A stretch of 64,000 nucleotides of DNA from JANXLS01 sp035308565 (GTDB lineage: Bacteria > Planctomycetota > SZUA-567 > H5-PLA8). The position numbers were made by a program, and so were the translations under genes. The notes below the pieces were generated by a model, which was given only the letters and a program-made list of their open reading frames with translations, had not been told where the DNA came from and did no database searches. Positions 21,776-30,714 of this stretch are shown one piece after another (position 1 is the first letter of the stretch; each line of letters starts with the position of its first letter). The DNA lies in assembly GCA_035308565.1 (NCBI GenBank), contig DATGGK010000128.1, positions 1 to 64,000 of the forward strand, written 5' to 3'.

Positions 21776-23569
21776 ATGAGCGGACGCACGCGCAGCTTCA
21801 CTTTTGCAGCAATCTCGATCGGCATGATAGCGGTGCTTTACAGCCTGTCGCAAGCGCTGACGGGCTTCGCACACGCCGATCCCAAAGGCATCAAATTCCT
21901 GGGCGTCGGTTCCTGCGGCGGCAAAGGCTGCCACAGCGAGGAACAGAAAATCCCAAAACCGCTCAACGACATCGCGCACGACGAATCCACCATCTGGGAG
22001 CGCCTCGATTACCACGCGCGCGCCTTCCAGGATTCGATCACAAAAAATCGCCTGAAAATCAAAGGCCTGCTCAACGAAAAATCGAAATCCATCGTCAAGA
22101 AACTCGGCATCGCCGACGCCACCACAAGCGAGCGCTGTACGAGCTGCCACGCGCTCTCAGGCTTTTCCAACGGTGAAAGCAAATCGCGCATCAAATTGGA
22201 TTTTGCAAAAGACATTAATCCCGAGGACATTGCCAAGCAGCGCTTCAAGCCCACCGACGGCGTCAGTTGCGATGGGTGTCATGGGCCTTCGCAAGCTTAC
22301 CTCACGCCGCACCAGACCAAGGGCTGGACGCAACAGCAGCGCGTGGCCATTGGCGGCGACAAGCTTTACGATACGCTTGGATTGTACGACACGAAAAATC
22401 TGCGCATGCGCGCGAACATGTGCGTCTCGTGCCATCTCAAAATCGAAGCCGACTTGATCCAGGCCGGCCATCCGGAATTGCCTTTCGAATTGGATTCATT
22501 CTGCCATGGCGCGTGGATGCACTGGCGCCCGCAGGGCGATTATTTCGGCGTGAAAGCGTGGGCCATGGGCCAGTTTGTCTGCATGCGCGAAGCAGCGCTG
22601 CAGCTCAGCGACCGCGTCAAAGGCAAAGCGTCGCCCGGATTGATTCTCGACAGCTACAAACAACTGGCCGCTCACGTGATCATGTCGCGCCATCCCGCGA
22701 AACTCGTCGCGCCCGATTTGGACTCCGCGATCGGCGCGCAGATCGCCGCGATTCACACGGGCTGGTCTGATCCGGCAAAAGTCATGGCCGCCTGCGAAAC
22801 CATTTCGAAAACCGCCGATGCGCTCGCTGAAAAACTCCTGCCCATGAAATTCGACGGCGCGCAGACCGAAACGCTGTGCAACGATGTCTCCGCCGAAGGC
22901 GAAGCTGCCGGAAAGAAAGGCTTTCGCGCCGCGCAACAATACACCTACGCGATGACTTCGCTGACCGAAGCCCGTTTTCTCAAAGGCGCCGCGCCCGATC
23001 CAGACCGCGCCGTGATGGACAAAAAGATGAAAGGCCAGCCCGATTTCGAAAAGCTCACCGCGCTTAACGACGAGATCGACGACCCGGCAAAATACAATGC
23101 CGACAGTTTTGTCAAAGCCGCCAAAGATCTGATGTCACTTTTCAAAGGCGGCATGATGATCGCGCTTCCGCCAAATCCGCCCGATGCGTTCGCGGTCGAT
23201 AAAAAGCCGGAGATTCCGCCGGTCGTTGACAAAAAGCCCGAAACGCCGCCAGTCGTCGATAAGAAACCGGACACGACGGCAGTGGTTGACAAGAAACCGG
23301 AGACGCCGCCGGTTGTTGATAAGAAGCCGGAAACACCACCAGTCGTTGATAAAAAGCCCGACACGCAAGTCGTCGTAAAACCGGACACGCAGAAGAAACC
23401 TGATGAAACGCCGGGCGTGAAAATTACAGAGCCGTCGGACAATCGCCCTCCGTTGACACCGAAGGAATTCGGGACAGCCATTTTTTGCCCGAATTGCGGA
23501 TTGAAGTGCCCGCCCGATTACAAGTATTGTCCCCGCTGCGGCCACGCGCTGCCGCAGATTGAAAAGTAG
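21776..23569 (+). CDS. multiheme cytochrome c with Pro/Lys repeat and zinc ribbon
   Basis: A 597-aa exported protein. After a signal or anchor helix (residues 9-27) come heme-type motifs: CGGKGCH (47-53, an atypical Cx4CH), CTSCH (121-125), CDGCH (165-169) and CVSCH (216-220). The order and the opening FLGVGSC resemble the cytochrome c554/c' family, which carries electrons in the periplasm. Residues about 470-540 are six copies of a ten-residue unit (VDKKPETPPV) from a 30-nt repeat, a likely extended spacer. The C-terminus is a zinc-ribbon-like pair of CxxC motifs (CPNCGLKCPPDYKYCPRCG). A zinc ribbon on an exported cytochrome is unusual. A GGAGG site precedes ATG 21776. Confidence 0.8.
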   Translation: MSGRTRSFTFAAISIGMIAVLYSLSQALTGFAHADPKGIKFLGVGSCGGKGCHSEEQKIPKPLNDIAHDESTIWERLDYHARAFQDSITKNRLKIKGLLNEKSKSIVKKLGIADATTSERCTSCHALSGFSNGESKSRIKLDFAKDINPEDIAKQRFKPTDGVSCDGCHGPSQAYLTPHQTKGWTQQQRVAIGGDKLYDTLGLYDTKNLRMRANMCVSCHLKIEADLIQAGHPELPFELDSFCHGAWMHWRPQGDYFGVKAWAMGQFVCMREAALQLSDRVKGKASPGLILDSYKQLAAHVIMSRHPAKLVAPDLDSAIGAQIAAIHTGWSDPAKVMAACETISKTADALAEKLLPMKFDGAQTETLCNDVSAEGEAAGKKGFRAAQQYTYAMTSLTEARFLKGAAPDPDRAVMDKKMKGQPDFEKLTALNDEIDDPAKYNADSFVKAAKDLMSLFKGGMMIALPPNPPDAFAVDKKPEIPPVVDKKPETPPVVDKKPDTTAVVDKKPETPPVVDKKPETPPVVDKKPDTQVVVKPDTQKKPDETPGVKITEPSDNRPPLTPKEFGTAIFCPNCGLKCPPDYKYCPRCGHALPQIEK

Positions 23570-23585
23570 CTTATGTTGGCGGGGA

Positions 23586-23625
23586 AGACATTCTTGTCTG
23601 CCGGCGATGGCAGACATTCTTGTCT
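23586..23625. repeat. paired AGACATTCTTGTCT palindromes
   Basis: Two identical 14-bp palindromic units (23586-23599 and 23612-23625) lie between the cytochrome and the aminotransferase start. A near-identical unit (AGACAGGAATGTCT) is embedded in a coding gene at 55486-55499. Confidence 0.8.
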
Positions 23626-23647
23626 GCTCCACCATCAGGACTTCATC

Positions 23648-24796
23648 TTGACCACGCAACCGAAACGCAACATCCCCCTTTGCATCCCCGACATGGACGA
23701 ACAGGAATTCCACGCCATTGGCGAAGTCCTGAAGTCCGGCTGGCTCGCGCACGGCCCAATGAATCACGAGTTCGAACACCTCTTCGCCGAATTCGTCGGC
23801 GTCCCGCACGCGGTGAGTTTGAATTCCTGCGCCTCCGCGCTCTTCCTTGCCGTCCACGCCAACGGAATCAAAGGCGAAATCATCCTGCCGAGCTTTACCT
23901 TCGTCGCCAGCGCCAACGCCGTCGTCACTGGCGGCGCGAACTGCGTCTTTGCGGACATTAATTACGACGATTGCTGCATCAACCCCGCGCACGTCGAAGC
24001 GTTGATCGGCCCGCGCACCGAAGCGATCATGCCCGTCCACTACGGCGGGCAGGCCGCCGACATGGAGCGCCTCGCCGCGATCGCGTCAAAGCACAAATTG
24101 AAACTCATCGAAGATTCCGCCGAAGCCATCGGCGCGACGGTGAACGGGAAGCAGACGGGAAGTTGGGGAGACGGCTGCTGGTCGTTTTATCCGACGAAGA
24201 ACCTCGCCACCGGCGAAGGCGGAATGCTCACCACGCGCGATGCCGCGTTGGCGGAAAAAGCGCGCGCCATCGCCGGACACGGCGTGGCCTCGTCAACGTG
24301 GGCGCGCGAAAAGAAAGAGAAGCCCTGGCTGCGTGCGGCGACCTTCGCGGGATTCAATTTCCGCATGAGCAACATTCTCGCCGCGTGCGGCGTGGTCCAG
24401 ATGAAAAAACTGGCCCACATGAACGACGCCCGCCGGGTCCGCGCCGCGCAATACAACGCGCTGCTCGACAGAAATTTCTTCGACCTTCCCGTCGAAATGT
24501 CCGGACGCAAACATGTTTACCAGATGTACACGCTGAAACTTAAGGGCATCGACCGCACGAAATTCCTCGCCGACTTGCGCGCGCAAGGGATCGGCGCCAC
24601 CGTGCATTTCGATCCGCCGGTTCACACGCAGCCCTTTTATGCGGACTTGTACAAATCCGCGCAACTCAACTTGCCGGTGACGAACAAAGTCGCCGCATCC
24701 ATCGTCACGCTGCCGATGTATCCGACGATGACCGAAAGCGACGTTGAATTTGTGGCGCAGGCGGCCAATGCGGCGGCGGCGAAGCATCGGATGTAA
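23648..24796 (+). CDS. DegT/DnrJ/EryC1/StrS aminotransferase
   Basis: A PLP enzyme of about 382 aa. Family marks: the N-terminal IPLCIPDMDEQEFHAIGEVLKSGW, HAVSLNSCASALFLAV, the DIN-YDD loop, LIEDSAEAIGA, the Schiff-base Lys near residue 184 (SFYPTKNLATGEGGM) and HYGG. Members aminate keto-sugars for surface glycans, matching the polysaccharide genes elsewhere in the window. I propose TTG 23648, preceded by AGGA at 7 nt and just upstream of the conserved N-terminus. A longer frame from 23573 would translate palindromic repeats and is unlikely. Confidence 0.88.
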   Translation: MTTQPKRNIPLCIPDMDEQEFHAIGEVLKSGWLAHGPMNHEFEHLFAEFVGVPHAVSLNSCASALFLAVHANGIKGEIILPSFTFVASANAVVTGGANCVFADINYDDCCINPAHVEALIGPRTEAIMPVHYGGQAADMERLAAIASKHKLKLIEDSAEAIGATVNGKQTGSWGDGCWSFYPTKNLATGEGGMLTTRDAALAEKARAIAGHGVASSTWAREKKEKPWLRAATFAGFNFRMSNILAACGVVQMKKLAHMNDARRVRAAQYNALLDRNFFDLPVEMSGRKHVYQMYTLKLKGIDRTKFLADLRAQGIGATVHFDPPVHTQPFYADLYKSAQLNLPVTNKVAASIVTLPMYPTMTESDVEFVAQAANAAAAKHRM

Positions 24797-24803
24797 GAGC
24801 AGA

Positions 24804-25466
24804 CTATTGGCGAATCATGGCGCGCAGCGCCGCGCAATTCGCGTCCATGTCGAAAATCGCGCGGATCGGAATGCGGAATCCCGTGATGACTTCGCTGGCA
24901 ACTTCACCGCTCGCCGATTTTAAGGCCAGTTCAAAGCGCTTGTTGCGCAGCACGTACTGCTCGACTGTTTCGGCGGCGCAGTCGATCATCCAATACTCGC
25001 GCACGCCATGCGCATCATAATCGTCGAATTTGACGCCGCGATCGTTTTCCTCAGTGCTTTCGGAGAGTACTTCGACGGCAAAATCCGGGACTGGAAACTT
25101 CAACATCTCCGGGCCGAATTTGGCGGCTCGTTCAGCCGTGAAAAATACAATATCCGGTTCGTAATCGTTGCGCGGAAAAACACAGAGGCATTTCTCTGAC
25201 TTAACCTGGCCTAGTTTTCGGTCGTCGACCCAAGCGCTCAGCAACTTATTCAATAAGTCCGTGACAATGAGATGAACATTCCTCGCCGGCGAATGCAACA
25301 CAACCTCACCGTCGATGAACTCAATCTTCATGTCCTCGGTCATTTCTTCATAAAAACGCTGCCGCCGCCGCGATTCAATATCCAATACGCCCTTCAACTC
25401 CGCGACGATGTCGGGAAGCTTAGGTGAATGCCGGAGCAATTCGATCACGTCGCTTACGTTCGCCAT
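24804..25466 (-). CDS. Uma2 family nuclease-fold protein (DUF820)
   Basis: A 220-aa protein with the Uma2 restriction-endonuclease-like core: EFIDGEVVLHSPA, then NDYEPDIVFF, VPDFAVEVLSESTEENDRG and YDAHGVREYWMID. The PD...(D/E)xL pattern supplies the usual metal ligands. The N-terminal 45 residues look like a helical extension. Such genes are found in many copies in cyanobacteria and planctomycetes; their cellular role is not settled. It is convergent with the aminotransferase gene and stands alone. Confidence 0.85.
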   Translation of the reverse strand: MANVSDVIELLRHSPKLPDIVAELKGVLDIESRRRQRFYEEMTEDMKIEFIDGEVVLHSPARNVHLIVTDLLNKLLSAWVDDRKLGQVKSEKCLCVFPRNDYEPDIVFFTAERAAKFGPEMLKFPVPDFAVEVLSESTEENDRGVKFDDYDAHGVREYWMIDCAAETVEQYVLRNKRFELALKSASGEVASEVITGFRIPIRAIFDMDANCAALRAMIRQ

Positions 25467-25539
25467 GTGATTATTCTACCATACGATTCCTGATTTGAAA
25501 GATGCTGGCGGCGGCACAATTCATTCGCGCCGCCGCCCC

Positions 25540-25598
25540 TTCAACATTCAACATTCAACATTCAACATTCCTCGTTCATCATTCCTCGTTCATCGTTG
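25540..25598. repeat. heptamer array (TTCAACA family)
   Basis: Four perfect TTCAACA units followed by TTCCTCG-TTCATCA-TTCCTCG-TTCATCG, exact 7-nt period over eight units, next to the stop of mdh. Confidence 0.95.
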
Positions 25599-25602
25599 TC
25601 TT

Positions 25603-26598
25603 TTACTTGATCAACCCCGCCACATCGTTGCGTTCGCCAATCAATTCATCCGTCGTAATCTTGATCTTGGATTTCGCGAATTCGTCCAATTCGAATCCCG
25701 AAATGACGTCCCAGCTTGTGCCCGTGCTTTTGATCGGATAACCGAACTGCAAACCTTCGGGCACGCCGTATTCGCCTTTGCTCGCGACCGCCAGCGCGGC
25801 GCAATCGCCCGCCGCGGTGGCCGTGCGGATGCTCACTACCGAATCGATCGCCGCGTTCGCCGCGCTCGCCGCCGAGGAGAGGCCGCGCGCTTCAATGATC
25901 GCCGCGCCGCGCTTCTGCACGCTCGAAATGAATTCGCCCTGCAGCCACGCGTGGTCCGCGATTGCGTCGTAGCCGCCTTTACCCACAATGCGCGCGTTGC
26001 GCGCATCGGGAAATTGCGTCGAGGAATGGTTGCCCCAGATCGCGACGTTTTTCACGTCGCCCACGGTCACGCCCGCTTTCTTTGCCAATTGCGTCATCGC
26101 GCGATTTTGATCGAGGCGCGTCATCGCGAACCAGCGCTCGGCGGGCACTTCGCGCGCGTTGCTGCGCGCGATCAGACAATTCGTGTTGCACGGATTGCCG
26201 ACGACCAGCACGCGAATGTCCTTCGCCGCGTAACTGGCGATGGCTTGCCCCTGCGGCTTGAAGATGCTTCCGTTTTTCTCGAGCAAGTCGCGCCGTTCCA
26301 TGCCCGCTTTGCGCGGCATCGCGCCGACCAGCAGCGCCCACGACGAACCATCGAACGCCGTCTTCAAATCGCTCGTCGGCACCAGTCCCGCGAGCAGCGG
26401 AAAGGCGCAGTCGTCCAGTTCCATGCACACGCCGTTGAGCGATTTGAGCACGGCCGGAATGTCTACCTCCAGCAGCCGCAGCACCACCGGCTGGTCCGGC
26501 CCCAATAACTGCCCCGATGCAATACGGAACAACAGCGAATATCCAATCTGCCCGGCGGCGCCGGTGACGGTAACGTGAACGGGTTTTTTTGTAATCAT
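25603..26598 (-). CDS. mdh: malate dehydrogenase
   Basis: A 331-aa cytoplasmic enzyme that interconverts malate and oxaloacetate. The Rossmann motif VTGAAGQIGYSLLFRIASG, the substrate-loop Arg-rich AMPRKAGMERRDLL, NPCNTNCLIA, and the catalytic His in IWGNHSSTQFPD identify the two-step MDH type of about 327 aa. ATG 26598 follows GGAGAGG on the minus strand. It shares no operon with sucD in the 60-61 kb region, although both serve the TCA cycle. Confidence 0.95.
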   Translation of the reverse strand: MITKKPVHVTVTGAAGQIGYSLLFRIASGQLLGPDQPVVLRLLEVDIPAVLKSLNGVCMELDDCAFPLLAGLVPTSDLKTAFDGSSWALLVGAMPRKAGMERRDLLEKNGSIFKPQGQAIASYAAKDIRVLVVGNPCNTNCLIARSNAREVPAERWFAMTRLDQNRAMTQLAKKAGVTVGDVKNVAIWGNHSSTQFPDARNARIVGKGGYDAIADHAWLQGEFISSVQKRGAAIIEARGLSSAASAANAAIDSVVSIRTATAAGDCAALAVASKGEYGVPEGLQFGYPIKSTGTSWDVISGFELDEFAKSKIKITTDELIGERNDVAGLIK

Positions 26599-26821
26599 GG
26601 CGAATACCTCTCCTCAGTGTTGGGTGAAATCTGTAAAAGGACAAGAATATCAGGATTAAGCGGCGGGTCAATCGTGCAGGCCAAATTTGGCGCTATCTGG
26701 AATTTCGCCGCATCTGCTGTACATTGGGCGCGCGGGATGCGGCAAGACACGCGAAAAGCAGAATTCCCGTCGCGCCGCGTCGTCGCGTGTTTAAACAATT
26801 GGAGACGCCAGGCTCATTTCA

Positions 26822-27649
26822 ATGCTTTCCCACACGCTCCAGCCCGGCGAAATCCTCGCTGCGTATGATCGCGTCAGCCAGCTTTACCCGCGCATTCCCT
26901 CGATGTCCGCCTGGCGCTCGTTTGAATTCGCCGGCTATCGCCGCTTCCAATTGATCGAACCCGTGCTCGACATCGGGTGCGGCGATGGACAATTCTTCCG
27001 CCTGCTTTGGCCGGATGTCAAAATCGTCGAAGGCGTCGATTTTAATCCCGCGACCGCTGAAGCCGCGCGCCATTCCGGCGTGTACCGCTCGGTTCACGCC
27101 GCGCCCGCGGACAAAATGCCGATTCACGAGAGCGCCTACGCGTCGGCCTTCGCCAACTGCTCGCTCGAACACATGGACAATTTGCATGGCGTACTGAACG
27201 CGATCGCGCGCAACCTGCGCCCGGGCGCGCCGTTTGTCCTTAGTGTGGTCACGGATAAATTCATCGAATGGCAAATGCTTCCGCTGCTAATTGAAAAATC
27301 CGGCGCCCCCGATCTGGCGCGCCGCCTTGCACAGGATCACATCGACTATCACAACCTCGTCAACGCGTTGCCCGCTGAAGTGTGGGCACAAAAAATCCAA
27401 GCCGCTGGATTTGAAATCGAAGAACACATTCCCATCGTCCCAGAACTTTCCTCGCGATTGATTCTGTTCTTCGACCAACTCTGGCACGTGTCTCAACCTG
27501 GCGGCGAACTTGGCTCGCAAATTCACGCGCAGCTTGAACGCTTCCCCAATTTTCGAGCAGCTTATCGGCGTATTCTGCGCGGCGTCATCGAAATGGAAAC
27601 CGGCACCAGCGGCTACAGCGGCGCCATCTTCAAGGCGGTGCGAAAATGA
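26822..27649 (+). CDS. class I SAM-dependent methyltransferase
   Basis: A 275-aa enzyme with motif I VLDIGCGDGQFF (about residue 45), an acidic end to strand 2 (VEGVDFNP), and LEHMDNLHGVLNAIARNLRPG, the Methyltransf_11 pattern. It transfers a methyl group from SAM to an unknown, probably small, substrate. Its stop overlaps the next start by ATGA, so both methyltransferases are co-translated. Confidence 0.85.
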   Translation: MLSHTLQPGEILAAYDRVSQLYPRIPSMSAWRSFEFAGYRRFQLIEPVLDIGCGDGQFFRLLWPDVKIVEGVDFNPATAEAARHSGVYRSVHAAPADKMPIHESAYASAFANCSLEHMDNLHGVLNAIARNLRPGAPFVLSVVTDKFIEWQMLPLLIEKSGAPDLARRLAQDHIDYHNLVNALPAEVWAQKIQAAGFEIEEHIPIVPELSSRLILFFDQLWHVSQPGGELGSQIHAQLERFPNFRAAYRRILRGVIEMETGTSGYSGAIFKAVRK

Positions 27650-28773
27650 GCGCCGAACCCGCCGCCACTTCAGAACCCCTTACCGCCGCGGGACAGCAAA
27701 AAAAATGCTGGTGCGGCAACGACACGCTCATCCCATTCGGCCCATCTTATCTTCGCTGCGAGCGCTGCGAAACGCTGGTCGCGTGCGTGTCGGCCGGTTC
27801 CGAAATCTCCGTCGTTAAAAATGACGAACAGGATTTGTATGGGCGAAAATATTGGTTCGAGCATCAGGAAGGCGATCTGGGATTCCCCACCATCGTCGAG
27901 CGCTCGCGCACCGATTTGCCCGAACGTTGCCTCTTCTGGCTGCGCGCGCTTTTGAAATACAAACTCCCGCCGGCACGCGTTCTGGAAATCGCCTGTGCGC
28001 ATGGAGGATTCGTGGCGCTCATGCGGCAAGCGGGTTTCGACGCGGCGGGGCTGGAGTTGAGTCCGTCGATTGTCGAATTTGCGCGGAAAACGTTCGACGT
28101 TCCCGTCCTGCTCGGCCCCATTGAATCGCAAGATATTCCGCTTGCCTCCCTCGACGTAATCGTGATGATGGACGTGCTCGAACATCTGCCCGACCCCAAG
28201 AGCTCGCTGGGGCGCTGCCGCGAATTGCTCAAGCCGGACGGCATTTTGATGATTCAAACGCCAAGCTACCGCGAAGGAAAATCGTACGAACAAATGACCG
28301 CGGAGAATGACTATTTTTTGAATCACATGCGCGGCAAGGCGGAGAAAGAGCACCTCTTCCTGTACAGTCCCAAATCGGTTCGCGAGCTATTGAAAGGCGC
28401 TGGTTTCGAGCACGTTCAATTCGAACCGGCGATCTTCGCGGCGTATGATATGTTTCTCGTGGCAAGCGCGGCGCCCTTGAACAGCCTTGACGTGAAAGCC
28501 GCCGATGCCGCGCTTGCCTCAACAGCAAGCGGGCGCATGACGCAGGCGCTGATCGATCTGGACGCGCGCGCGCAGAAGGATTACGGCGAGCTGCTGGCGG
28601 AGCGCGATAAACTGCGCGCCGATTTGGCCGCTTGCGACGCCGAGTTGGCGCAATTGCGCGAGGCGGTTGATGCGATTCGCGGCTCGCGGGCCTTTGGCCT
28701 GTTGCGCCGGTTCGGATTTTGGAGTGAGATTGAAAAGCGGCCGGCGCAAGCGCAGCCGGACTGCTCTAAATAA
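27646..28773 (+). CDS. class I SAM-dependent methyltransferase with zinc-ribbon N-terminus
   Basis: A 375-aa protein. Residues 20-48 form a zinc-ribbon-like CWC...CERC pair (CWCGND and RCERCETL). The methyltransferase fold spans about 90-270: VLEIACAHGGFVALM (motif I), AAGLELSPSIVEFA and VMMDVLEHLPDP. Residues 300-360 are an Ala/Leu/Asp coiled coil. Zinc-ribbon plus methyltransferase fusions are common in glycan and lipopolysaccharide modification loci. It begins in the ATGA overlap with its partner. The Cys pair may be structural. Confidence 0.8.
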   Translation: MSAEPAATSEPLTAAGQQKKCWCGNDTLIPFGPSYLRCERCETLVACVSAGSEISVVKNDEQDLYGRKYWFEHQEGDLGFPTIVERSRTDLPERCLFWLRALLKYKLPPARVLEIACAHGGFVALMRQAGFDAAGLELSPSIVEFARKTFDVPVLLGPIESQDIPLASLDVIVMMDVLEHLPDPKSSLGRCRELLKPDGILMIQTPSYREGKSYEQMTAENDYFLNHMRGKAEKEHLFLYSPKSVRELLKGAGFEHVQFEPAIFAAYDMFLVASAAPLNSLDVKAADAALASTASGRMTQALIDLDARAQKDYGELLAERDKLRADLAACDAELAQLREAVDAIRGSRAFGLLRRFGFWSEIEKRPAQAQPDCSK

Positions 28774-28790
28774 ACTTTGCAAAATAAAGT

Positions 28791-28818
28791 TTGACAAGAA
28801 ATCTCTTCTCGTTAATTA
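28791..28818 (+). promoter_or_regulatory. promoter of the uppS gene
   Basis: A perfect TTGACA (28791-28796), then 16 nt, then TAATTA (28813-28818), in a clearly AT-rich gap. The region just upstream (AAACTTT-GCAAAAT-AAAGTTT) is a palindrome that might bind a regulator or end the previous transcript. Confidence 0.5.
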
Positions 28819-28857
28819 TATTGGCATGTGATTCGATGTCGTTATCTTGGGATTCTC

Positions 28858-29643
28858 ATGCGCTACAATTCCAAATTGCAGTCTCAGATCGACGCGGCGG
28901 CGCGCTGGCCGGTGATCGATCCGCCGGCGCCGCCGGAGAGTATGCCGCGGCACATCGCGATCATCATGGACGGCAACGGCCGTTGGGCCACGCAGCGCGG
29001 CAAGATTCGCATCAATGGGCATCGCGCCGGCGTGGAGTCGGTGCGCGCGTGCACGCGCTATTGCGGGCAGACGCATGTCGAAGCGCTGACACTTTATGCG
29101 TTCAGCACCGAGAATTGGAAACGGCCGCAGACCGAAATCCGCTTTTTGTTCAGGCTGCTGAAAAAATATTTGATCAGCGAGCGTGCTGAGCTGATTGCCA
29201 ACGGCGTGCGCTTAACCTCTATCGGAAACATCAAGGGGCTGCCCGAAGATGTGCAGGCGGAATTGCGCGAATCGCAGGAACTGACGGCGGACGGCACCGG
29301 GTTGAACTTGTGCCTGGCGCTTAATTATGGTTCGCACGACGAGATTCTCGAAGCGGCGCGAAGTTTGGCGGCGAAAGCGGCGGCCGGAAAATTAAACGCG
29401 GCGCTAATCACTGCGCGCGATTTTGAAAGCGCCTTATACACGGCGAAGATGCCGCCGGTGGATTTGCTGATTCGCACCGCCGGCGAGAGGCGGCTGAGCA
29501 ATTTTCTGTTGTGGCAGGCCAGCGGCGCGGAATACGTCGCCTCGCCGGTGTGCTGGCCGGAATTTCAGGCGCGCGAATTGGAAGCGGCGGTGAGGGTATT
29601 TGCGCGGCGGATTGAAGCGGCCGCGCAGCAGCGCAGTGCGTGA
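28858..29643 (+). CDS. uppS: isoprenyl transferase (undecaprenyl diphosphate synthase)
   Basis: A 261-aa enzyme that extends farnesyl diphosphate with isopentenyl units to make the C55 lipid carrier for cell-wall and polysaccharide synthesis. Key blocks: HIAIIMDGNGRWA (catalytic Asp38), HRAGVESVR, LTLYAFSTENWKRP and DLLIRTAGERRLSNFLLWQ with WPEF near the end. The consensus SGE is TAGE-like here, a mild change. I choose ATG 28858, since a GTG at 28828 would lie almost at the transcript start predicted from the promoter. cdsA follows 63 nt later, a common pairing. Confidence 0.93.
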   Translation: MRYNSKLQSQIDAAARWPVIDPPAPPESMPRHIAIIMDGNGRWATQRGKIRINGHRAGVESVRACTRYCGQTHVEALTLYAFSTENWKRPQTEIRFLFRLLKKYLISERAELIANGVRLTSIGNIKGLPEDVQAELRESQELTADGTGLNLCLALNYGSHDEILEAARSLAAKAAAGKLNAALITARDFESALYTAKMPPVDLLIRTAGERRLSNFLLWQASGAEYVASPVCWPEFQARELEAAVRVFARRIEAAAQQRSA

Positions 29644-29706
29644 AACCGATCCCGTATTTCAGTTTTTCGTTTTTCATTTTGAAAAATTCATCTTTAATTT
29701 AAGCCC

Positions 29707-30612
29707 ATGCTCGCAAAACGTTTTTTCGCCGCAACGCTGATGATCTCCGCGCTGACCGCCGCGCTGTGGCTTGACGTTGCCTATTTCCACGACAGCCTCA
29801 TGCTCCATTGCGTGTTTTTTATCGGAGCGTATTTTTCTTTCCGCGAATTCTGGCCGCTGTGCCGCGCGACGGGCAATCAGACGTTTTCGAATTGGGGCAC
29901 GATCAGCGGCTGCGGCCTGGTTGCGGTTCATTATTTCTGCATGCGCTGGCTCACGACGCCGGGCACGCAGGAATCGGCTGTGAACGCCTGGAATTTGATG
30001 AACGGCGCGCTGGCGATCGGCTTTCTCGGCACGTTCTTGCTCGCCGCCCATCGTGGAAAACTTCAGCCGACTTTGGGCGGAGTAGCTGTCACAAGCTTGG
30101 GCTTGCTCTACATTTTTTTTCTGCCGTCGTTTGTCATGAAGATCAGGCACTTGAACGACCACGGAACGTTGGGCGGGCCAGTATCGGGCTGGAATCTCTT
30201 CGGACATAAAATGGTGGTGGCCACTATCGTCTTGGCGAAGGGCTGCGATGTGTGGGCTTTTCTCGTCGGCAAGCTGTTGGGGCGCCACAAGGCGTTTCCG
30301 TTGATTTCGCCGGGGAAAACAATCGAAGGACTCGCGGCGGGGTTGATTGGCAGCGTGCTGACCGCGCTGCTTTTGCATTGGGACGCGATCGGCGTGTTGT
30401 CCAATTTTGCAGCGTGGAAGGCCGCCCTGCTCGGCTTGCTGATCGGCTTCTCCGGAATCATGGGCGATTTGATGGAAAGCCTGCTTAAGCGCAGCGCGGG
30501 CGCCAAAGACGCCGGCGCGCTAGTGCCCGGCTATGGCGGCGTGCTGGATGTGCTCGACAGCCTGATGGTGGCCGGACCCGTTGCTTATTACCTGATTCAA
30601 GCTATGATATGA
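29707..30612 (+). CDS. cdsA: phosphatidate cytidylyltransferase
   Basis: A 301-aa inner-membrane enzyme that makes CDP-diacylglycerol from phosphatidate and CTP. It has 7-8 hydrophobic segments and the C-terminal signature SGIMGDLMESLLKRSAGAKD followed by PGYGGVLDVLDSL, which carries the conserved Asp residues. Length and position after uppS match the family. An AT-rich gap of 63 nt precedes it. Confidence 0.92.
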   Translation: MLAKRFFAATLMISALTAALWLDVAYFHDSLMLHCVFFIGAYFSFREFWPLCRATGNQTFSNWGTISGCGLVAVHYFCMRWLTTPGTQESAVNAWNLMNGALAIGFLGTFLLAAHRGKLQPTLGGVAVTSLGLLYIFFLPSFVMKIRHLNDHGTLGGPVSGWNLFGHKMVVATIVLAKGCDVWAFLVGKLLGRHKAFPLISPGKTIEGLAAGLIGSVLTALLLHWDAIGVLSNFAAWKAALLGLLIGFSGIMGDLMESLLKRSAGAKDAGALVPGYGGVLDVLDSLMVAGPVAYYLIQAMI

Positions 30613-30617
30613 CTTGT

Positions 30618-30703
30618 GTAGAACGGAGCTCTGCTCCGTTCCGTCGAATGGAGCTCTGCTCCGTTTGGATACTAAAATTGAACGGAGCGGAGCTCCGTTC
30701 TAC
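30618..30703. repeat. composite palindrome with ACGGAGCTCTGCTCCGT units
   Basis: The 86-bp stretch begins GTAGAACGGAG and ends with its complement CTCCGTTCTAC. Inside are two further short palindromic units (ACGGAGCTCTGCTCCGT and TGGAGCTCTGCTCCG). It sits between cdsA and the PhoH gene and could form several alternative hairpins in RNA. It may be a mobile palindromic repeat. Confidence 0.85.
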
Positions 30704-30714
30704 TGGAATTTTTG

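Noticed and set aside
28828..28857. GTG 28828 as start of uppS
   Set aside because: It would sit next to the transcript start from the TTGACA promoter; ATG 28858 opens a normal family N-terminus.
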